The notes under the pieces: generated by a model
Seen by the model: the letters and a program-made list of their open reading frames with translations, nothing else
Database searches by the model: none
Told to the model about the DNA's origin: nothing
DNA from: Mesostigma viride
Lineage: Eukaryota; Streptophyta; Mesostigmatophyceae; Mesostigmatales; Mesostigmataceae
Assembly: GCA_009746045.1 (NCBI GenBank)
Contig: RPFO01000015.1
Span: forward strand, 2,328,998 to 2,392,997
Direction: 5' to 3'
Length of the DNA: 64,000 nt
Translations under genes and position numbers: made by a program
In this document: positions 43,259 to 54,117 of the stretch, piece by piece
Position numbering within the stretch: position 1 is the first letter of the stretch
Layout of the letters: each line of letters starts with the position of its first letter

Positions 43259-43446
43259 TAGACACGTGACTGCGTCACGTGAGCATAAGTCCTCAGTGGG
43301 AGGGGAACATGGGATGGAATGGATGGTGTAGTAAGCTATCTAGGTCCTAGTTACAGGGGTGTGGGCACCGCGGCCCGAATCGCTATGAATGCCATACTTG
43401 GTCACACGCGGAGCCCCCACAGGCTTGGGGGTGGTCTCCCTCATCA

Positions 43447-44709
43447 CTACTTGCCATCTATCCTTGCGTATACCATCTGCCTCCATATTACAGACAAACC
43501 AGGAGGCTGCCCGGGTGTGAGCCCGTCACGTCTAGTGTAGCACATGTCCATGCGGAGTCTATCACGAAAAGTCCACGGGTGGCCGCCCTGCCGCGCGCGG
43601 CCGGGGGCACGCCAGGTGAGGACATATCGCCCAGGCTGGGCGGGCTTGGTGCCAGCTAGTCTATCTGATGTATCTACCTGATCTGTGCGGGCCAGGTGCC
43701 CGGCTAGGCCCAGGCGCCTGTGCCTAATAATGTGGGAAACATAGGGCAAATCAGCGTACAAATCCTCATTACTAATGTGCAAACCAAAGGGGATGTTAAG
43801 GGCCTTGCGCAGCATCTTGGTGACGTTGCCGTCGAGTCGTTGCTCCAGCTCCTGCATCAGTGTCCACGTCTCGGCGCCGTAGGTCAGGATCGTCAGAATG
43901 ACGACCTTGAAGAGGTCACGCTTGACGATCCGAGGTAGGGCGGGGTTGCTTCACCAGCGGCGGTGGTCATGGAGGTGCGCCCGCGCCATGCCGATCCGTG
44001 TCGTCATGTCGTCCTCGCAGTCGGGAAGCCAACTGCCGAGCAGCTTGAAGCGGCCTGAAGGAGGGTAGTTGACCTCGGCATCGTCTAAGAGGCGGAGTGT
44101 GGGTGGGGGCCCTGCCATGCCGAGGGCCAGGGCCTCCGTTTTGGGGCTGATTTCTAGACCAACCGCCCGAGCCTCGCCGAGCGCCAGGCAGTCCAGCCAA
44201 AGTTGGGCAGACTCCGGCTTCTCGATGAGCGTGATGTCGTCGGCATAAATGAGGTCAGCTAGTAAATTCTGCTTGTTAGTCGGCCCCCCTTCCCCAAGCT
44301 CGTTCGTGATCGCTAGGCCAGGGGCACGGCCTGCAATGCTAGCAAAGCGAGCACGTGCCTGGCGCATAACATAATCCACTACAATAATAAACAGGTACGG
44401 CGACAGGACGCAACCCTGCCAGACGCCGGTCTGCAGTGGGCATGGCGGGGTAATGCCGTGTTGAGTGCGCACCGAAGTGGTCGACCCCTCATACAGCGTG
44501 CGGATGACGGTAATCAGGGGAGTGGGGACGCGAGCGCGAGCAAGTACAGCCCATAGAGCGTCCCAGAGGACAGAATCAAAAGCCTTGATGAAGTCGACGA
44601 AGATCAGGATGGCGGGAAACTCACCAGGTTGCAGGAGAGCGATTTCCTCGAAGAGGCGACGCGCGACGAAGATGGCCATGACGGTGTTGCGCCCAGGACG
44701 GAAGCCCAT
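43447..44709 (-). pseudogene. 5'-truncated LINE reverse transcriptase
   Basis: The first frame (44709-43951) starts at MGFRPGRNT. It shows RT blocks FVDFIKAFDSVLWDAL, GVWQGCVLSPYLF and the active site LIYADDITLI (YADD), with LEISPKTE following. A frame change near 43940 leads into ILTILTYGAETWT and then the frame 43857-43447 with ISNEDLYADLPYVSHIIRHRRLGLAGHLAR, the thumb/connection region typical of non-LTR retrotransposons. The endonuclease and RT start are missing at the 5' end, as is usual for aborted LINE copies. Confidence 0.9.
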
Positions 44710-44712
44710 TAT

Positions 44713-45460
44713 TATGGTGTATAATCATGTGTTGTTAGCATCTTGCCACCATTTGCTAGCATGCATTCCAGCGTCATCTTTGCCTGCATGTAAGCTCGTG
44801 GATCACTCAACCTATCCAAGCCTTGCATTACACGTGCCTCTTTCTTTCAGTATTGCACGCGTTATGGAATGAAAACCCAGCACCTCCGTTCCCACGAGGC
44901 ATGTGCTCGACACGTTGTGAGAGTGGATGATGCTTTGGCTATGGCTGCCTGATTCAGTCATATTAGGTCATCCATTCATGATGTTTGATGCATGTTTGAT
45001 GCTGTATAACTTATACAACACCTATTTTCAACGTTTTGACCCTCCAAGCTCACTATGGCCCCGTTTATGGGGCTCGTGTCGTTGCGTCATGTTGTGAAGG
45101 GCTCTCATTTTTCCCACTGCGTTGTACTGCGTTGTAATTGTGATGCTAATGAAAAATAGCTCCAGTGGCCCAATGGGCCTGATTTTTGTTTCACAGAGCC
45201 TGCATATGTTGCCCATAGCTCGTGCAAGAAGCCAGATTTTTTTAATGAACCATTTGTGAATAAGCACATGACTTGTGAACTAGGGTCAAGAAATCGCGGT
45301 CATGGTCAGACCCCCCTGTATTCAAACCAGTGTATCTCTCTAATGAATCAGCATTTTGTAGGTCTGAGTAGCTCAAAAAATCCTTTGATTTATGGGCTTT
45401 CAGGAAAGTATATACATGACCATGAAAAAAATTTTTCCTTAGGTGCTATACGCGTTCTAA
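44713..45460. other. Interior of the piggyBac-like element, no gene seen
   Basis: About 750 bases of A/T-rich sequence with no coding motifs and no clear repeats. Confidence 0.5.
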
Positions 45461-45519
45461 AAAAAGCTTACAACGCGATATATCGCGTTATAATTTAAAA
45501 AACACGGGTTAATTAAAAA

Positions 45520-45690
45520 AGCTGACATACAGTAAGCACTACCGTAGGCCGCGGTGCCGCACCTCAGCGCAGGTTTTTTCAGCTCAGTCCATGGAGAAAA
45601 AAACGTGTCTCAATCCAGGAACCCCCGTCGGTTCATGTCTGCAGCCTAGAAAACTGGAGCGATGGAGCCACAACGAACGGGAAATCCGCA
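45520..45690 (+). repeat. Partial ~245-bp satellite unit left of Y3
   Basis: From AGTAAGCACTACCGTAGGCC to GGGAAATCCGCA this matches 51272-51430 on the other side of Y3, so Y3 inserted between or within units of one tandem array. Confidence 0.85.
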
Positions 45691-45827
45691 TTCTATTAAC
45701 CGTGGAACTCCAGGGTAACCAGACTCTTTATTAAAACAATGAGTGGAGCACATACAAAAGGCAGGCCACATCCCGGCCGCCGATGCTCATGGGAACACTT
45801 ATTGCTTGGCAAAGGCTAGCCTTACCC
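45691..45827 (-). repeat. Y3 repeat B2 (outer 3' end)
   Basis: A 137-base copy of 46284-46420. It contains TTTTAATAAAGAGTCTGG on the minus strand, alignable with Y1 and Y2 B repeats, and includes a potential AATAAA signal. Confidence 0.9.
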
Positions 45828-45838
45828 CCAAACACGCA

Positions 45839-45853
45839 GGGAGGGTGGGCGGG
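45839..45853 (+). other. Four-run G tract at Y3 A2-B2 junction
   Basis: GGGAGGGTGGGCGGG on the plus strand (the antisense strand of the element) lies between A2 and B2. This is the same place and polarity as in Y1 and Y2. Confidence 0.85.
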
Positions 45854-46420
45854 AAAAGAAAAGAGGCCGACCTTAGCTAGGTGGGTTTGTTTTTGTCCTT
45901 TTTTGCGTGTCATGCGGCCTTGGCCCGGACGGCATTTTTTCGCCACGCAAATGTTGCGTCTGAACAAATGACGCAATGTGGCGTTCTAATTGCCGGCAGC
46001 TTACGTAAGGCTGCCGGGGCTATTAGGTCACATATTGCGTGAGAGAAAGAATCTAGATCTAGTTAATCACTACGCCATGAGCCAAGAAACCTAGACAGTG
46101 GCAGGTTTATATCTCAACGTAGCTCCTGCCACCTGGCCAAGAAAAACTGGCCAAAGCTTTGGCCACGACTGATCCGGATCAGGCCGCACCGGCCTCAAAA
46201 GGTTGTCACGTGAACCCAATAACCTAGCTATAGCGGCTACCCTTCCATCTCACTATAAAGAAACTATGTTCAGAGAACCACGATTCTATTAACCGTGGAA
46301 CTCCAGGGTAACCAGACTCTTTATTAAAACAATGAGTGGAGCACATACAAAAGGCAGGCCACATCCCGGCCGCCGATGCTCATGGGAACACTTATTGCTT
46401 GGCAAAGGCTAGCCTTACCC
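45853..46420 (-). repeat. Y3 inner A2-B1 junction
   Basis: A2 (45853-46283) and B1 (46284-46420) are directly joined; in element sense the junction reads TAGAA|TCGTGG. A2 matches 50757-51188. Confidence 0.9.
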
Positions 46421-46492
46421 TTATATCCCTCCCTGGCGATCCATGCCAGGGGCAAAGAACCTAGCATAATGACAGAGAAATGAACAACCAAA

Positions 46493-49400
46493 TTAGGTGG
46501 AGGGCAATTTCAAAATAGCCCGCCAGGCCCGAGGGGGGCAGGCGGCCATGGCCCGAAGAATAACCTCAGGCAGCTGCACCTCCAAACTGCGGTGCAAGCC
46601 CACATAATGGGCAACCGTGGAGCTGCTAAGCCAGCGCCCCCGGCCCTGGATGTCCCCCATGCTGCGACCCGCGAGGAAATCGTGAGTGGCACCTCCATGC
46701 CGCAGCCCGTGAATGGTGAAAATCTGGGCGACCCCCAAGGCCTGACTCGCAGCCTGCCAAATGCGCCGGAATTGCGGGTAGGTGAAAGGGAACACGGCCT
46801 CCCAAGCGTGCTTACCCGCGATGCAGTGACGGAGGATGGTTTCAGACATCACATCTTCTACCACCACTGACTGAGTCTTGCCCTTAGAGGTCTTGGTAGA
46901 CCTCAGCAGTAGGGCGCCCCGTTGAGCCGGCCCAAGCCGAACGTCAGGCTGGAGGCGCACATGGCCAACACGGAGGTTCAGCGCCTCCGAGATTCGCAGG
47001 TAATGGCGGAACACGATGACAACCAGCAGGCCCGCAAGGCGCTGACCTTGCATGACCATCGTGCTGGCAAGTGCAAACGCCGCCTCCCATGGAATGGGAG
47101 GAGGGGCACGGGGGGGCACAAGTGTTTTCCACCCAGCGAGGACGCCACGGGCCAAGTCCCACCGCTTCACCATACCGGGATAATAAAGTTGCAACCCCAT
47201 CAAGGCATTGACACACACTTGGCGGCTGTACCCCCGAAAATGAGCCCAGGCGACATACGCACAAAATGTCTCCTCAAGGGTGTCAGCTCGTGACGATGAC
47301 CCGTCCGCCCGCCCACCAGCCTCCCACCAAGTCAAGAGGGAATCAAGACCACGACGGTAGGCCAGCAAAGTAGCCGGCTTTACTTTCCCCTCTAGCAATG
47401 GAAGGTAGCTAACAGGTGCAGGGGGCCCCGGGTTAGGATGGATGCCTTCCGCGGTCAGGTCGCGCACCCAGCCTGCCAAGAAAGTCGCCATGGATTGGCC
47501 GCGAGAAACGCCATCGGCTGGTTGAAGTGCACTCGGCGTCCACACCCACTGGGAACGACTCCCCGTGGCGAGGGTCAGCGCGCACAAGCGGCGGCACTGC
47601 TTGTTGAGCTTGTGGGATGAGGACCGCCCCTTAGCCAAGCAGCCCAACGCCGCGGTGGAGTCCACCAACCTCACCACCCGCTTGCCTCGGTTTGCCAAGC
47701 TGCGCGCACTCCTCTCCACGCCCTTCACTGCAGCCCGCACCTCCTTCTCGTTGATGTGCATCCCCGGATCCCGCCAACGACTCCGGACCCCAACCCGCCA
47801 TTGCTGGCTAGTGATTGCTTGTTGCGCCCGCGCGCTCAGTGGCCTAGGGCCAGCGTAGGCCACCTCACTTGGTATGAGCAAAGTCGGGTACCCCCGCACC
47901 TCTCGTGCCCTCGCCAGCTCCGTCACATCGCCCGGCTCCATGGTTGCGTACACGACACCTTGCCCGTAGGTGGACGCGTCAGATGCAACCACCTCACGGG
48001 CCAAAGGTGCGCTTCGGTCAACCCTTAGCATGGGAGCCAAGGCCAGGGCACACTCTAACTCCTCCCGCACCCCGGCCCACAGCACCCAGGATCGCTGCCC
48101 CCACCCTTGCAGGCTGATGAATTTGAAACATTGCTGCCAAATGGACAAGCAGCTGCGGCTTAACATCTGCAGCCACAACCACCGCCCCAAGACGGCAGCC
48201 AGCCCCTCGGCCGTAGCTCGGCCTCGAGTGAGTATAGCCTGCGTGTGGGCGATCACAAGGTTGAGCTGCTTGACCGTTGGTTCCAGCACGCCGTTCCGTC
48301 GGTGCACCACCCCTAGGGCTTCTAGCTCGTCCCCTTCCAGGCTCGCCATCTTAGTCTTCTCCTTAGACGGCACAAGGTTGTTAGGGAGGTAGCCTTCCTC
48401 AATAGCGCGCGTGATGAGCTGGTTCACCGCCTCGCAGGTCCGCCCGTTGCTGGCCACCAAGTCATCAATAGTGATGGACAGCATGGGGGCAGGGGGGTTT
48501 TCCAGGTCAATCTGAAGCTCCCCGGCGCGCTCCTCCTTGTACTCGATGGCCAAGCGCAGTGGCTGGCCACACTCGTCGCGCACCAAGGTGAGCTCACCTG
48601 CGCTTGAGAGGTAGTTGACCTGGCGCCTCGGATCCAGGGCACCGGTCATGTAGAGCACCATCTCATGGATGGCCTCCCCCAGCGCCACCGCATGGGAATG
48701 TCCCATGGCCAGCACCTTGAGCACGGGCCACACCTTCCGCCTGGGCCCTGCCAGACCTACGCTAGTCGACCACACACTAGGAAGCCCTTGGTAGTCCCAC
48801 CACCACTCGGGCACCTCGATGGAATAGTAGTATGACACGAGGTCGCTCTTGGCGCAGTAGCACCAGCCTTTGATGTAGACCTCCACGAGGATGCCCAGGT
48901 GGGGTAGCAGGATCTTGGGGGGGTCCACCCACAGCAGGTTGCCCAGCTTCCTGTTGACGATGAACCGAAGCTCACCCACCCCCTTGGCCACTCCAAAGCA
49001 GCCATCCACCCACTTGGGCCGCCTCTCCCGGAACGCCACCATGCCCACGCCCGCTGCCCGGCTCATGAGCTTGCCCCATTCAGCCATGGAGCATCCCCGG
49101 CTGGGCTTGGGCACATTCCAATACTTTGCGCTCGCCACGACCGCTGGCTTGATGCAGTTCTCTTCGCTGGCATATATCTCCCGCCAGCTCGGCCGCATAG
49201 CCAACAGGTCGAGCAGCCGTGCCTTCCCCGCCACCTCCGCCTTTGGTAGACTCACCGCGTCCGCGCGCAGTTGTTCATACTTATTCTGCTTCCCATATAT
49301 TGCATCAGCACCTTCTTGCTCCTGGCCTGTCGCAACGCCCCCTACGCGGCGACTGTGCCAGGTGCAGTGCCTCTTGACCCTCGCAAGGGCCTCCTCCCTC

Positions 49401-49747
49401 CCCTTAGAGCACGCCCCTCTAGGGTTAGGAGGAGGGTCTTGCCCCCCTCCCCACAGCCAATTAAGCCAACGCACTACCTTGCATTGCAGTGTGTACTCGC
49501 GGTGGCGGCGCGTGGCACGCTGTCGCCGGCGTGCCGATCTCACCCTGCCCCACGCGGTGTACGCTGGCCTAAGTGGGTATGGCAGCGGGAAAAGGGAGCG
49601 GTCCCGCTGGGATTCTATTTCCCTACTTGTTGAGCCTTGCTGAGCTTGTCCAAGAGGATGGCAGTTTGGAGAGCTGCCTTGACAGCCGGGGTGGCTGACA
49701 GTGCAGCCTCCTCCCCCAATGGCAGGAGGTGGCTGGCCACCTTCCAC
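46493..49747 (-). CDS. Y3 pol: reverse transcriptase, RNase H and tyrosine recombinase
   Basis: The open frame gives 1084 residues; the true start is unclear because the first ~140 residues overlap gag and look non-conserved. RT: ELRFIVNRKLGNLLW (about 258), KSDLVSYYYSIEVP with a catalytic Asp (about 300), and LSITIDDLVASN with the DD pair (about 425). RNase H: VASDASTYGQG (about 586), HINEKEVRA, RLVDSTAALGCL and PADGVSR supply the acidic residues. Tyrosine recombinase: RISEALNL (Arg about 917), HGLRHGGAT (HxxR about 1013-1016) and AHYVGLH (Tyr about 1048). This RT-RH-YR order defines DIRS-like elements; the direct split repeats place it with PAT/Kangaroo. It could mobilise Y1 and Y2. Confidence 0.93.
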   Translation of the reverse strand: MEGGQPPPAIGGGGCTVSHPGCQGSSPNCHPLGQAQQGSTSREIESQRDRSLFPLPYPLRPAYTAWGRVRSARRRQRATRRHREYTLQCKVVRWLNWLWGGGQDPPPNPRGACSKGREEALARVKRHCTWHSRRVGGVATGQEQEGADAIYGKQNKYEQLRADAVSLPKAEVAGKARLLDLLAMRPSWREIYASEENCIKPAVVASAKYWNVPKPSRGCSMAEWGKLMSRAAGVGMVAFRERRPKWVDGCFGVAKGVGELRFIVNRKLGNLLWVDPPKILLPHLGILVEVYIKGWCYCAKSDLVSYYYSIEVPEWWWDYQGLPSVWSTSVGLAGPRRKVWPVLKVLAMGHSHAVALGEAIHEMVLYMTGALDPRRQVNYLSSAGELTLVRDECGQPLRLAIEYKEERAGELQIDLENPPAPMLSITIDDLVASNGRTCEAVNQLITRAIEEGYLPNNLVPSKEKTKMASLEGDELEALGVVHRRNGVLEPTVKQLNLVIAHTQAILTRGRATAEGLAAVLGRWLWLQMLSRSCLSIWQQCFKFISLQGWGQRSWVLWAGVREELECALALAPMLRVDRSAPLAREVVASDASTYGQGVVYATMEPGDVTELARAREVRGYPTLLIPSEVAYAGPRPLSARAQQAITSQQWRVGVRSRWRDPGMHINEKEVRAAVKGVERSARSLANRGKRVVRLVDSTAALGCLAKGRSSSHKLNKQCRRLCALTLATGSRSQWVWTPSALQPADGVSRGQSMATFLAGWVRDLTAEGIHPNPGPPAPVSYLPLLEGKVKPATLLAYRRGLDSLLTWWEAGGRADGSSSRADTLEETFCAYVAWAHFRGYSRQVCVNALMGLQLYYPGMVKRWDLARGVLAGWKTLVPPRAPPPIPWEAAFALASTMVMQGQRLAGLLVVIVFRHYLRISEALNLRVGHVRLQPDVRLGPAQRGALLLRSTKTSKGKTQSVVVEDVMSETILRHCIAGKHAWEAVFPFTYPQFRRIWQAASQALGVAQIFTIHGLRHGGATHDFLAGRSMGDIQGRGRWLSSSTVAHYVGLHRSLEVQLPEVILRAMAACPPRAWRAILKLPST

Positions 49748-50669
49748 CCCCCCCTCCTTGCCCTTCCACCTGCAGCAAGGCCGCCACCACCCTCATTAGG
49801 TACTCCATGCCCACAAGCTCCCCGGCTGCTGAGCCCAGCTCCTTGAGAAGGGTGTCCATGGCCAATGCAATGTTCATGACAATTTTCCTGTTCTCCATGT
49901 TCCGCCAATTTCCAGGCTTTACCGTCATGACCCACGACCGGATTCCCATCCCATTGTCGCTGGCGTCCTCCAACACCCCCGGCAGCACCCGCTCCGAAAC
50001 CCGATATTTCACGCTCTTGGCTCGGCTTGGCAGCGCCACCCCTTTCGAGGCCTTGAAGTGGCTTCCCGCCCCCTCCATTCCTCCCAGCGCTGCCTTCAAA
50101 CCTTGCATGAATTTCTCGGCTGCGACCTCCCCCTCCTCGTCCTCCTCGTCGTCCTGATTTTCGGTTTCCGGAGGTGCCCCAACGAATGTCGCCAACCTCG
50201 CCCTCATTTCCTTTCCGACAGCCCCCCCACCTGCCGAAACCTTGGCCGCGCCTTTCGGCTTGGCCATTTTTCGCTGCGCAGGTGTCGTTGGTGGCAGCGC
50301 CTGATCCTCCTCCTCGTCCGCCGCGAGATCTGCCACGGCCAGCAGTTTTGCCACCAACGTTCCGTTTGGGTCACGTGCGTCCAACACGTCGCCAACATCA
50401 ACGTGATCGGCCAGCAACTGCACGACAGACTTCAGCTGGCTCGAGCTCCACGAGCTGGCGTCCGTCACCCAGTCCTCGGCACCGAAGACCTGCTCGACTG
50501 CCCCCACCGCCTCTGCGGGGCTGATGCACTTGGCGAGCAGAGTGGCGAGCTGCTTCTTTTTGGCGCTGAAGGCGACTGGCGCGTGACTGGCGGCAGCAGC
50601 CCGCGGTGTGGGCGTCCCGTCCTCCCCGCGCGCTGCCTGCCCTCCTGTAGCTTTGCGCCCCTTCGGCAT
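49615..50669 (-). pseudogene. Y3 gag-like ORF, frame disturbed near the end
   Basis: Starts ATG at 50669 (MPKGRKATGG). Basic Ala/Lys-rich segments alternate with acidic stretches (DDEEDEEGE). A conserved-looking region VKYRVSERVLPGVLEDAS and IRSWVMTVKPGNW precedes the C-terminus. Around the C run at 49746-49754 the plausible coding frame moves to the one ending VKAALQTAILLDKLSKAQQVGK at 49615, so either a base is missing or extra, or there is frameshifting. I see no zinc knuckle. The role as particle or nucleic-acid-binding protein follows from its position before pol. Confidence 0.65.
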
Positions 50670-50756
50670 TGCTGCTCAGGGCCAAAAATGGCTCCGACAG
50701 TACAGGTTCGTCAAACCAGAGGTTCGTTTCCCCTGGCTTGCTGTCGCCGCCCTCGT

Positions 50757-51188
50757 GAAAAGAAAAGAGGCCGACCTTAGCTAGGTGGGTTTGTTTTTGT
50801 CCTTTTTTGCGTGTCATGCGGCCTTGGCCCGGACGGCATTTTTTCGCCACGCAAATGTTGCGTCTGAACAAATGACGCAATGTGGCGTTCTAATTGCCGG
50901 CAGCTTACGTAAGGCTGCCGGGGCTATTAGGTCACATATTGCGTGAGAGAAAGAATCTAGATCTAGTTAATCACTACGCCATGAGCCAAGAAACCTAGAC
51001 AGTGGCAGGTTTATATCTCAACGTAGCTCCTGCCACCTGGCCAAGAAAAACTGGCCAAAGCTTTGGCCACGACTGATCCGGATCAGGCCGCACCGGCCTC
51101 AAAAGGTTTGTCACGTGAACCCAATAACCTAGCTATAGCGGCTACCCTTCCATCTCACTATAAAAAAACTATGTTCAGAGAACCACGA
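50757..51188 (-). repeat. Y3 repeat A1 (outer 5' end)
   Basis: A copy of 45853-46283 with small differences. It starts TCGTGGTTCTCTGAACATAG on the minus strand and should contain the promoter, because it precedes gag. A CTATAAA-like TATA motif is not resolved. Confidence 0.88.
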
Positions 51189-51552
51189 TTCAAATTCACA
51201 GGCCTATGTAGCCCATGGGTCACAAGTGGCCGACAGGTATGTACAGCCAGCCCGGGGCATGTCGCAGACAGTAAGCACTACCGTAGGCCGCGGTGCCGCA
51301 CCTCGGCGCAGGTATTTTCAGCTGTACATGCATGGAGAAAAAAACGTGTCTCAATCCAGGGACCCCCGTCGGTTCATGTCTGCAGCCTAGAAAACTGGAG
51401 CGATGGAGCCACAACGAACGGGAAATCCGCAATCAAATTCGCCTATGTAGCCCACGGGTCACATGCAAGTGGCCGACAGGTAGATGCAGCCAGCCCCGGG
51501 CGTGTCGCAGACAGTAAGCACTACCGTAGGCCGCGGTGCCGCACCTCGGCGC
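51189..51552 (+). repeat. ~245-bp satellite units right of Y3
   Basis: One full unit (about 51189-51433) and part of the next (51434-51552). Both contain TATGTAGCCCA.GGGTCAC, GTGGCCGACAGGTA and AGTAAGCACTACCGTAGGCC. Confidence 0.85.
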
Positions 51553-52267
51553 TGTAACAAGCAAAAATGACTTTGTTGTTACATCCTTTGTTTTGTGAAT
51601 GTTTGGCTTTTATTCGAGGACTTTTGGATCAGTATTGAGAAAGTTATGAGGTTTCTAAGACGGCGGTACTTGGAGCTGGTACTTTGTCAACCGACTGGTA
51701 GGAGCCCTCATTGGTCGTGGCCTGATCCACGTGGGGTTATAGTTTGTTGGTCGGTACTATTGAGTCTTAAATGCTCCTTTGGGACTTTAGTGCTTACTAC
51801 AGATTCAGAATCTCATGGAAAGATTCTGCCAGGCTGTGTGTGGTGTTGTTCTGTTTTGTGTGACTAGGATGGATACGAAGATCTTGTCTAGAATTCCATG
51901 ATTCTGATTGGTTCTCTTCAGGCTAAGGTTGAAGCAAGTTCGACAAGCACGTCGATATCAAGGACGTGGGGTCGCCATTGTTGCTACGTTGGTTTTGATT
52001 CATCATGGTATAATAAAGCTTGTCTTTGTTGTCCATTCATAAGAGCCCCTTGGCTATAGACGTCCTTCAGTTCCACAGAGGTCGTCTATACACAAGCTTG
52101 TCTTTGTGTCTACAAGGGGTTGTGATTCCCTAAATCACGTGCTGTGGAATTTCCATCTCAACGTTGCTCGGATAGTTGAAGATCTGTAACTCAAGAAAGC
52201 AACCCAGGTAAAAGATCTTTCATATTTGGACTATGGATGATGCTGATGATCATTTTTAGTCGTTACA
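51553..52267 (+). repeat. Lone copia-type 5' LTR
   Basis: TGTAAC...GTTACA inverted ends bound 715 bases, directly followed by a primer site. No matching 3' LTR and no coding interior follow: at 52486 another element begins. Confidence 0.75.
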
Positions 52268-52268
52268 T

Positions 52269-52285
52269 TGGTATCGGAGGATCTC
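52269..52285 (+). promoter_or_regulatory. Primer-binding site
   Basis: TGGTATCGGAGGATCTC two bases after the LTR, complementary to initiator tRNA-Met as in the copia element at 16103. About 200 bases of leader follow, then the element is cut. Confidence 0.75.
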
Positions 52286-52485
52286 TACTTCGGTGTTTCT
52301 CTTGATGTTGTAACCTTCCGGGTAGTACAACGTTGATCAGATGTCTGTCATCCGAGAAGATTCATAGAGTTGCGGAAAACTTACGGTGATACAGAGAGAG
52401 ACACATCCTTATGTGACTGTCTTGCTCTTTAACACTGGAAGTCAGCCGTAACCGTTGTTTCAGTTAGATGAACCAGCCCAGAGCG

Positions 52486-53107
52486 TGTGAGCTCTTGGTC
52501 TTTCACGCAAAGCTTGAGCCAATTGCTGGGGACAGCAACCTTTAGCCCAAACACCAAGCCACACCTTGTTGGTCACTTCCACGTTCAAGTGGGCAACCAG
52601 AGCGCGTGCTTCCGAGATAGCTTGGCCATCCCCATGACCAAGCTATATGCCTCTTTGTTGCTCCTCGTTCCCATCGGTGTGACGAGGCACATTGCAGGCT
52701 TGCTAGCAAATCCTCAACGTCCACTGGCATCCTTGCAGAGCCAGGACGAACTGGATTTACCTAGCTACCTGCAACCTAGGAAGTACAGGACCTGTCACAA
52801 GCCTGCAAGACCTAGTAGCATCCTTGCAGCCTTGTGCCAGTTCCAGTACCCCACCAGTCGCAGGCTGCCGTCCCTCCTGGTCTACGTGGACTACAGTCAC
52901 GTGATAGTCAGGCTAAGCCTGCGCAGGCACGGCCTGCCACGTGTCCTGTCCACTACCCCAGAAGGCTGCACCCTCGCCGACCGCGGACGGCTAGGACTTC
53001 GGGACCTTATATCTTTCTTGTCCCTTGTCTGTTTCAGGCGGTCAGCACGGCGTTGGAAAGGTCTTTCCAAACGCATCCACTTAGCATATTGGTTGCCCAA
53101 AATGCTA
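52486..53107 (-). repeat. 3' LTR of rearranged copia-like element
   Basis: About 622 bases, starting TGTGAGCTCTTGGTC on the plus strand and ending near TTGCCCAAAATGCTAG. Homologous to 60317-60937, 61806-62432 and the split relic 2200-6590. The inner boundary is uncertain by about 15 bases. Confidence 0.85.
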
Positions 53108-53114
53108 GCTCCGA

Positions 53115-53128
53115 CCCTTTCTTCTTTT
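53115..53128 (-). promoter_or_regulatory. Polypurine tract
   Basis: The minus strand reads AAAAGAAGAAAGGG just inside the 3' LTR. An identical tract is at 62438-62451 in the second copy. Confidence 0.65.
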
Positions 53129-53129
53129 G

Positions 53130-54117
53130 GAGCTGGACCAGCTTGAAACAACCTATCCTAGCTTGTGCCCACGCAGCCACAGATCGCTTGGTCCCTTGAG
53201 GTTGATCAGACCTGTCAGGGCCCAGGTTCCTGCCTTCCTTTTGAGAACACAACATATGTGCCCTTGGAACAGTCTAGGTATACTGGCCAGTGAATCAGAG
53301 GTCACCCCAGGTTATCCCCTGACCCCTTGGACAGCTCCCAACCTTTCCTTGGGAACTTGGTGTTGGATTAATGTCCAGGCACATTACCTAGCTCAATGGC
53401 TGGGATTACAGGATGCCAAGAACGTACTATTGTGAGTTCCTGGTCTTTCACAGTTATCACAGGCGCCCGTTCTTATGGCGCCCGCCTTGGCCAGCCTTTC
53501 CCTTCTGCTCAAAGAACCCAGGTAGCACTTGGATAAATGCTGCCTCCTTGGGGAGCCCATGTCTTCACTGGGTGTTAAGCCCAGGAGTCATTCATGCCAG
53601 GCTGTGGCTCTGCTGGGGAATTGAACCCCACCCCAACCGCCAGGTTTATAGATGACCTGGAACTTCACACAAGACAAACATGACAACCATGTGAACAACA
53701 TGAGAATGACATGATTATGTTTTATTCAAGCATTATATAACCCAGAATGTGGTTCCCTGGCAACCATGTTACATGGTCACACAGCCAGGTTCTTTATTAG
53801 CAACAGGTTGGAAACAAGCACTAGAAAACCATATGTACAGCAACCTGTAAGAACCAGCATTCGGGTTGCCCTTGCATGGCCTAACTGTTTGAGGCCAAAG
53901 GCGTCGACTTAAGTCCTGGCGACTCTTCTGAACCCCATGGGGAGGGCCAGGCATGATTCTCAGCTGCACTAGGAAGTGACATTCCACACCAACTCCTGTC
54001 CAGGAGGGTGTACCTAACCCTGAAGGACCGGCTGTCAACCAGTAAGCACCAGTCACCACTTGGTACTTTTCTCAAGCAGCCCACTGGGGACACCCAAGCT
54101 GAAGCAAGGCCTGGTCT
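53130..54117. other. 3' untranslated region of copia-like element
   Basis: About 1 kb between RNase H and polypurine tract, repeated at 62453-63443. It contains, at 53431, a segment beginning TGTGAGTTCCTGGTCTTTCA that resembles the start of an LTR, so a fragment of another LTR variant may be embedded. No ORF with motifs. Confidence 0.65.

Larger units (their letters stand above)
43011..45508. mobile_element. piggyBac-like element with TTAA duplication, containing a LINE fragment
   Basis: TTAA flanks both sides (43007-43010, 45509-45512). The inverted ends start CCCGTGTTTTTT and carry subterminal near-palindromes ACGCGATAYATCGCGTT plus a second TTAGAACGCG-type box on both sides. TTAA targets and CCC/CCY ends are typical of the piggyBac superfamily. 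No piggyBac transposase is present. The interior holds a truncated LINE RT (43447-44709), a (TTAA)n tract, and unannotated sequence 44713-45460. Confidence 0.78.
45691..51188 (-). mobile_element. Y3: autonomous PAT/Kangaroo-type tyrosine-recombinase retroelement
   Basis: On the minus strand: A1 (51188-50757), gag (50669-49615), pol with RT-RNase H-recombinase (to 46493), B1 (46420-46284), A2 (46283-45853), C-rich spacer (45852-45828) and B2 (45827-45691). This is the split-direct-repeat organisation. The two A copies differ by very little (for example a one-base indel) and the B copies match, so it is recent. No target duplication: the flanks join to CCGCA|TTCAAATTC, close to the intact satellite CCGCAATCAAATTC. 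The gag frame is disturbed at a C run near 49746; pol is open. Confidence 0.93.

Noticed and set aside
48891-49643. 250-residue plus-strand ORF.
   Set aside because: Antisense shadow of Y3 pol.
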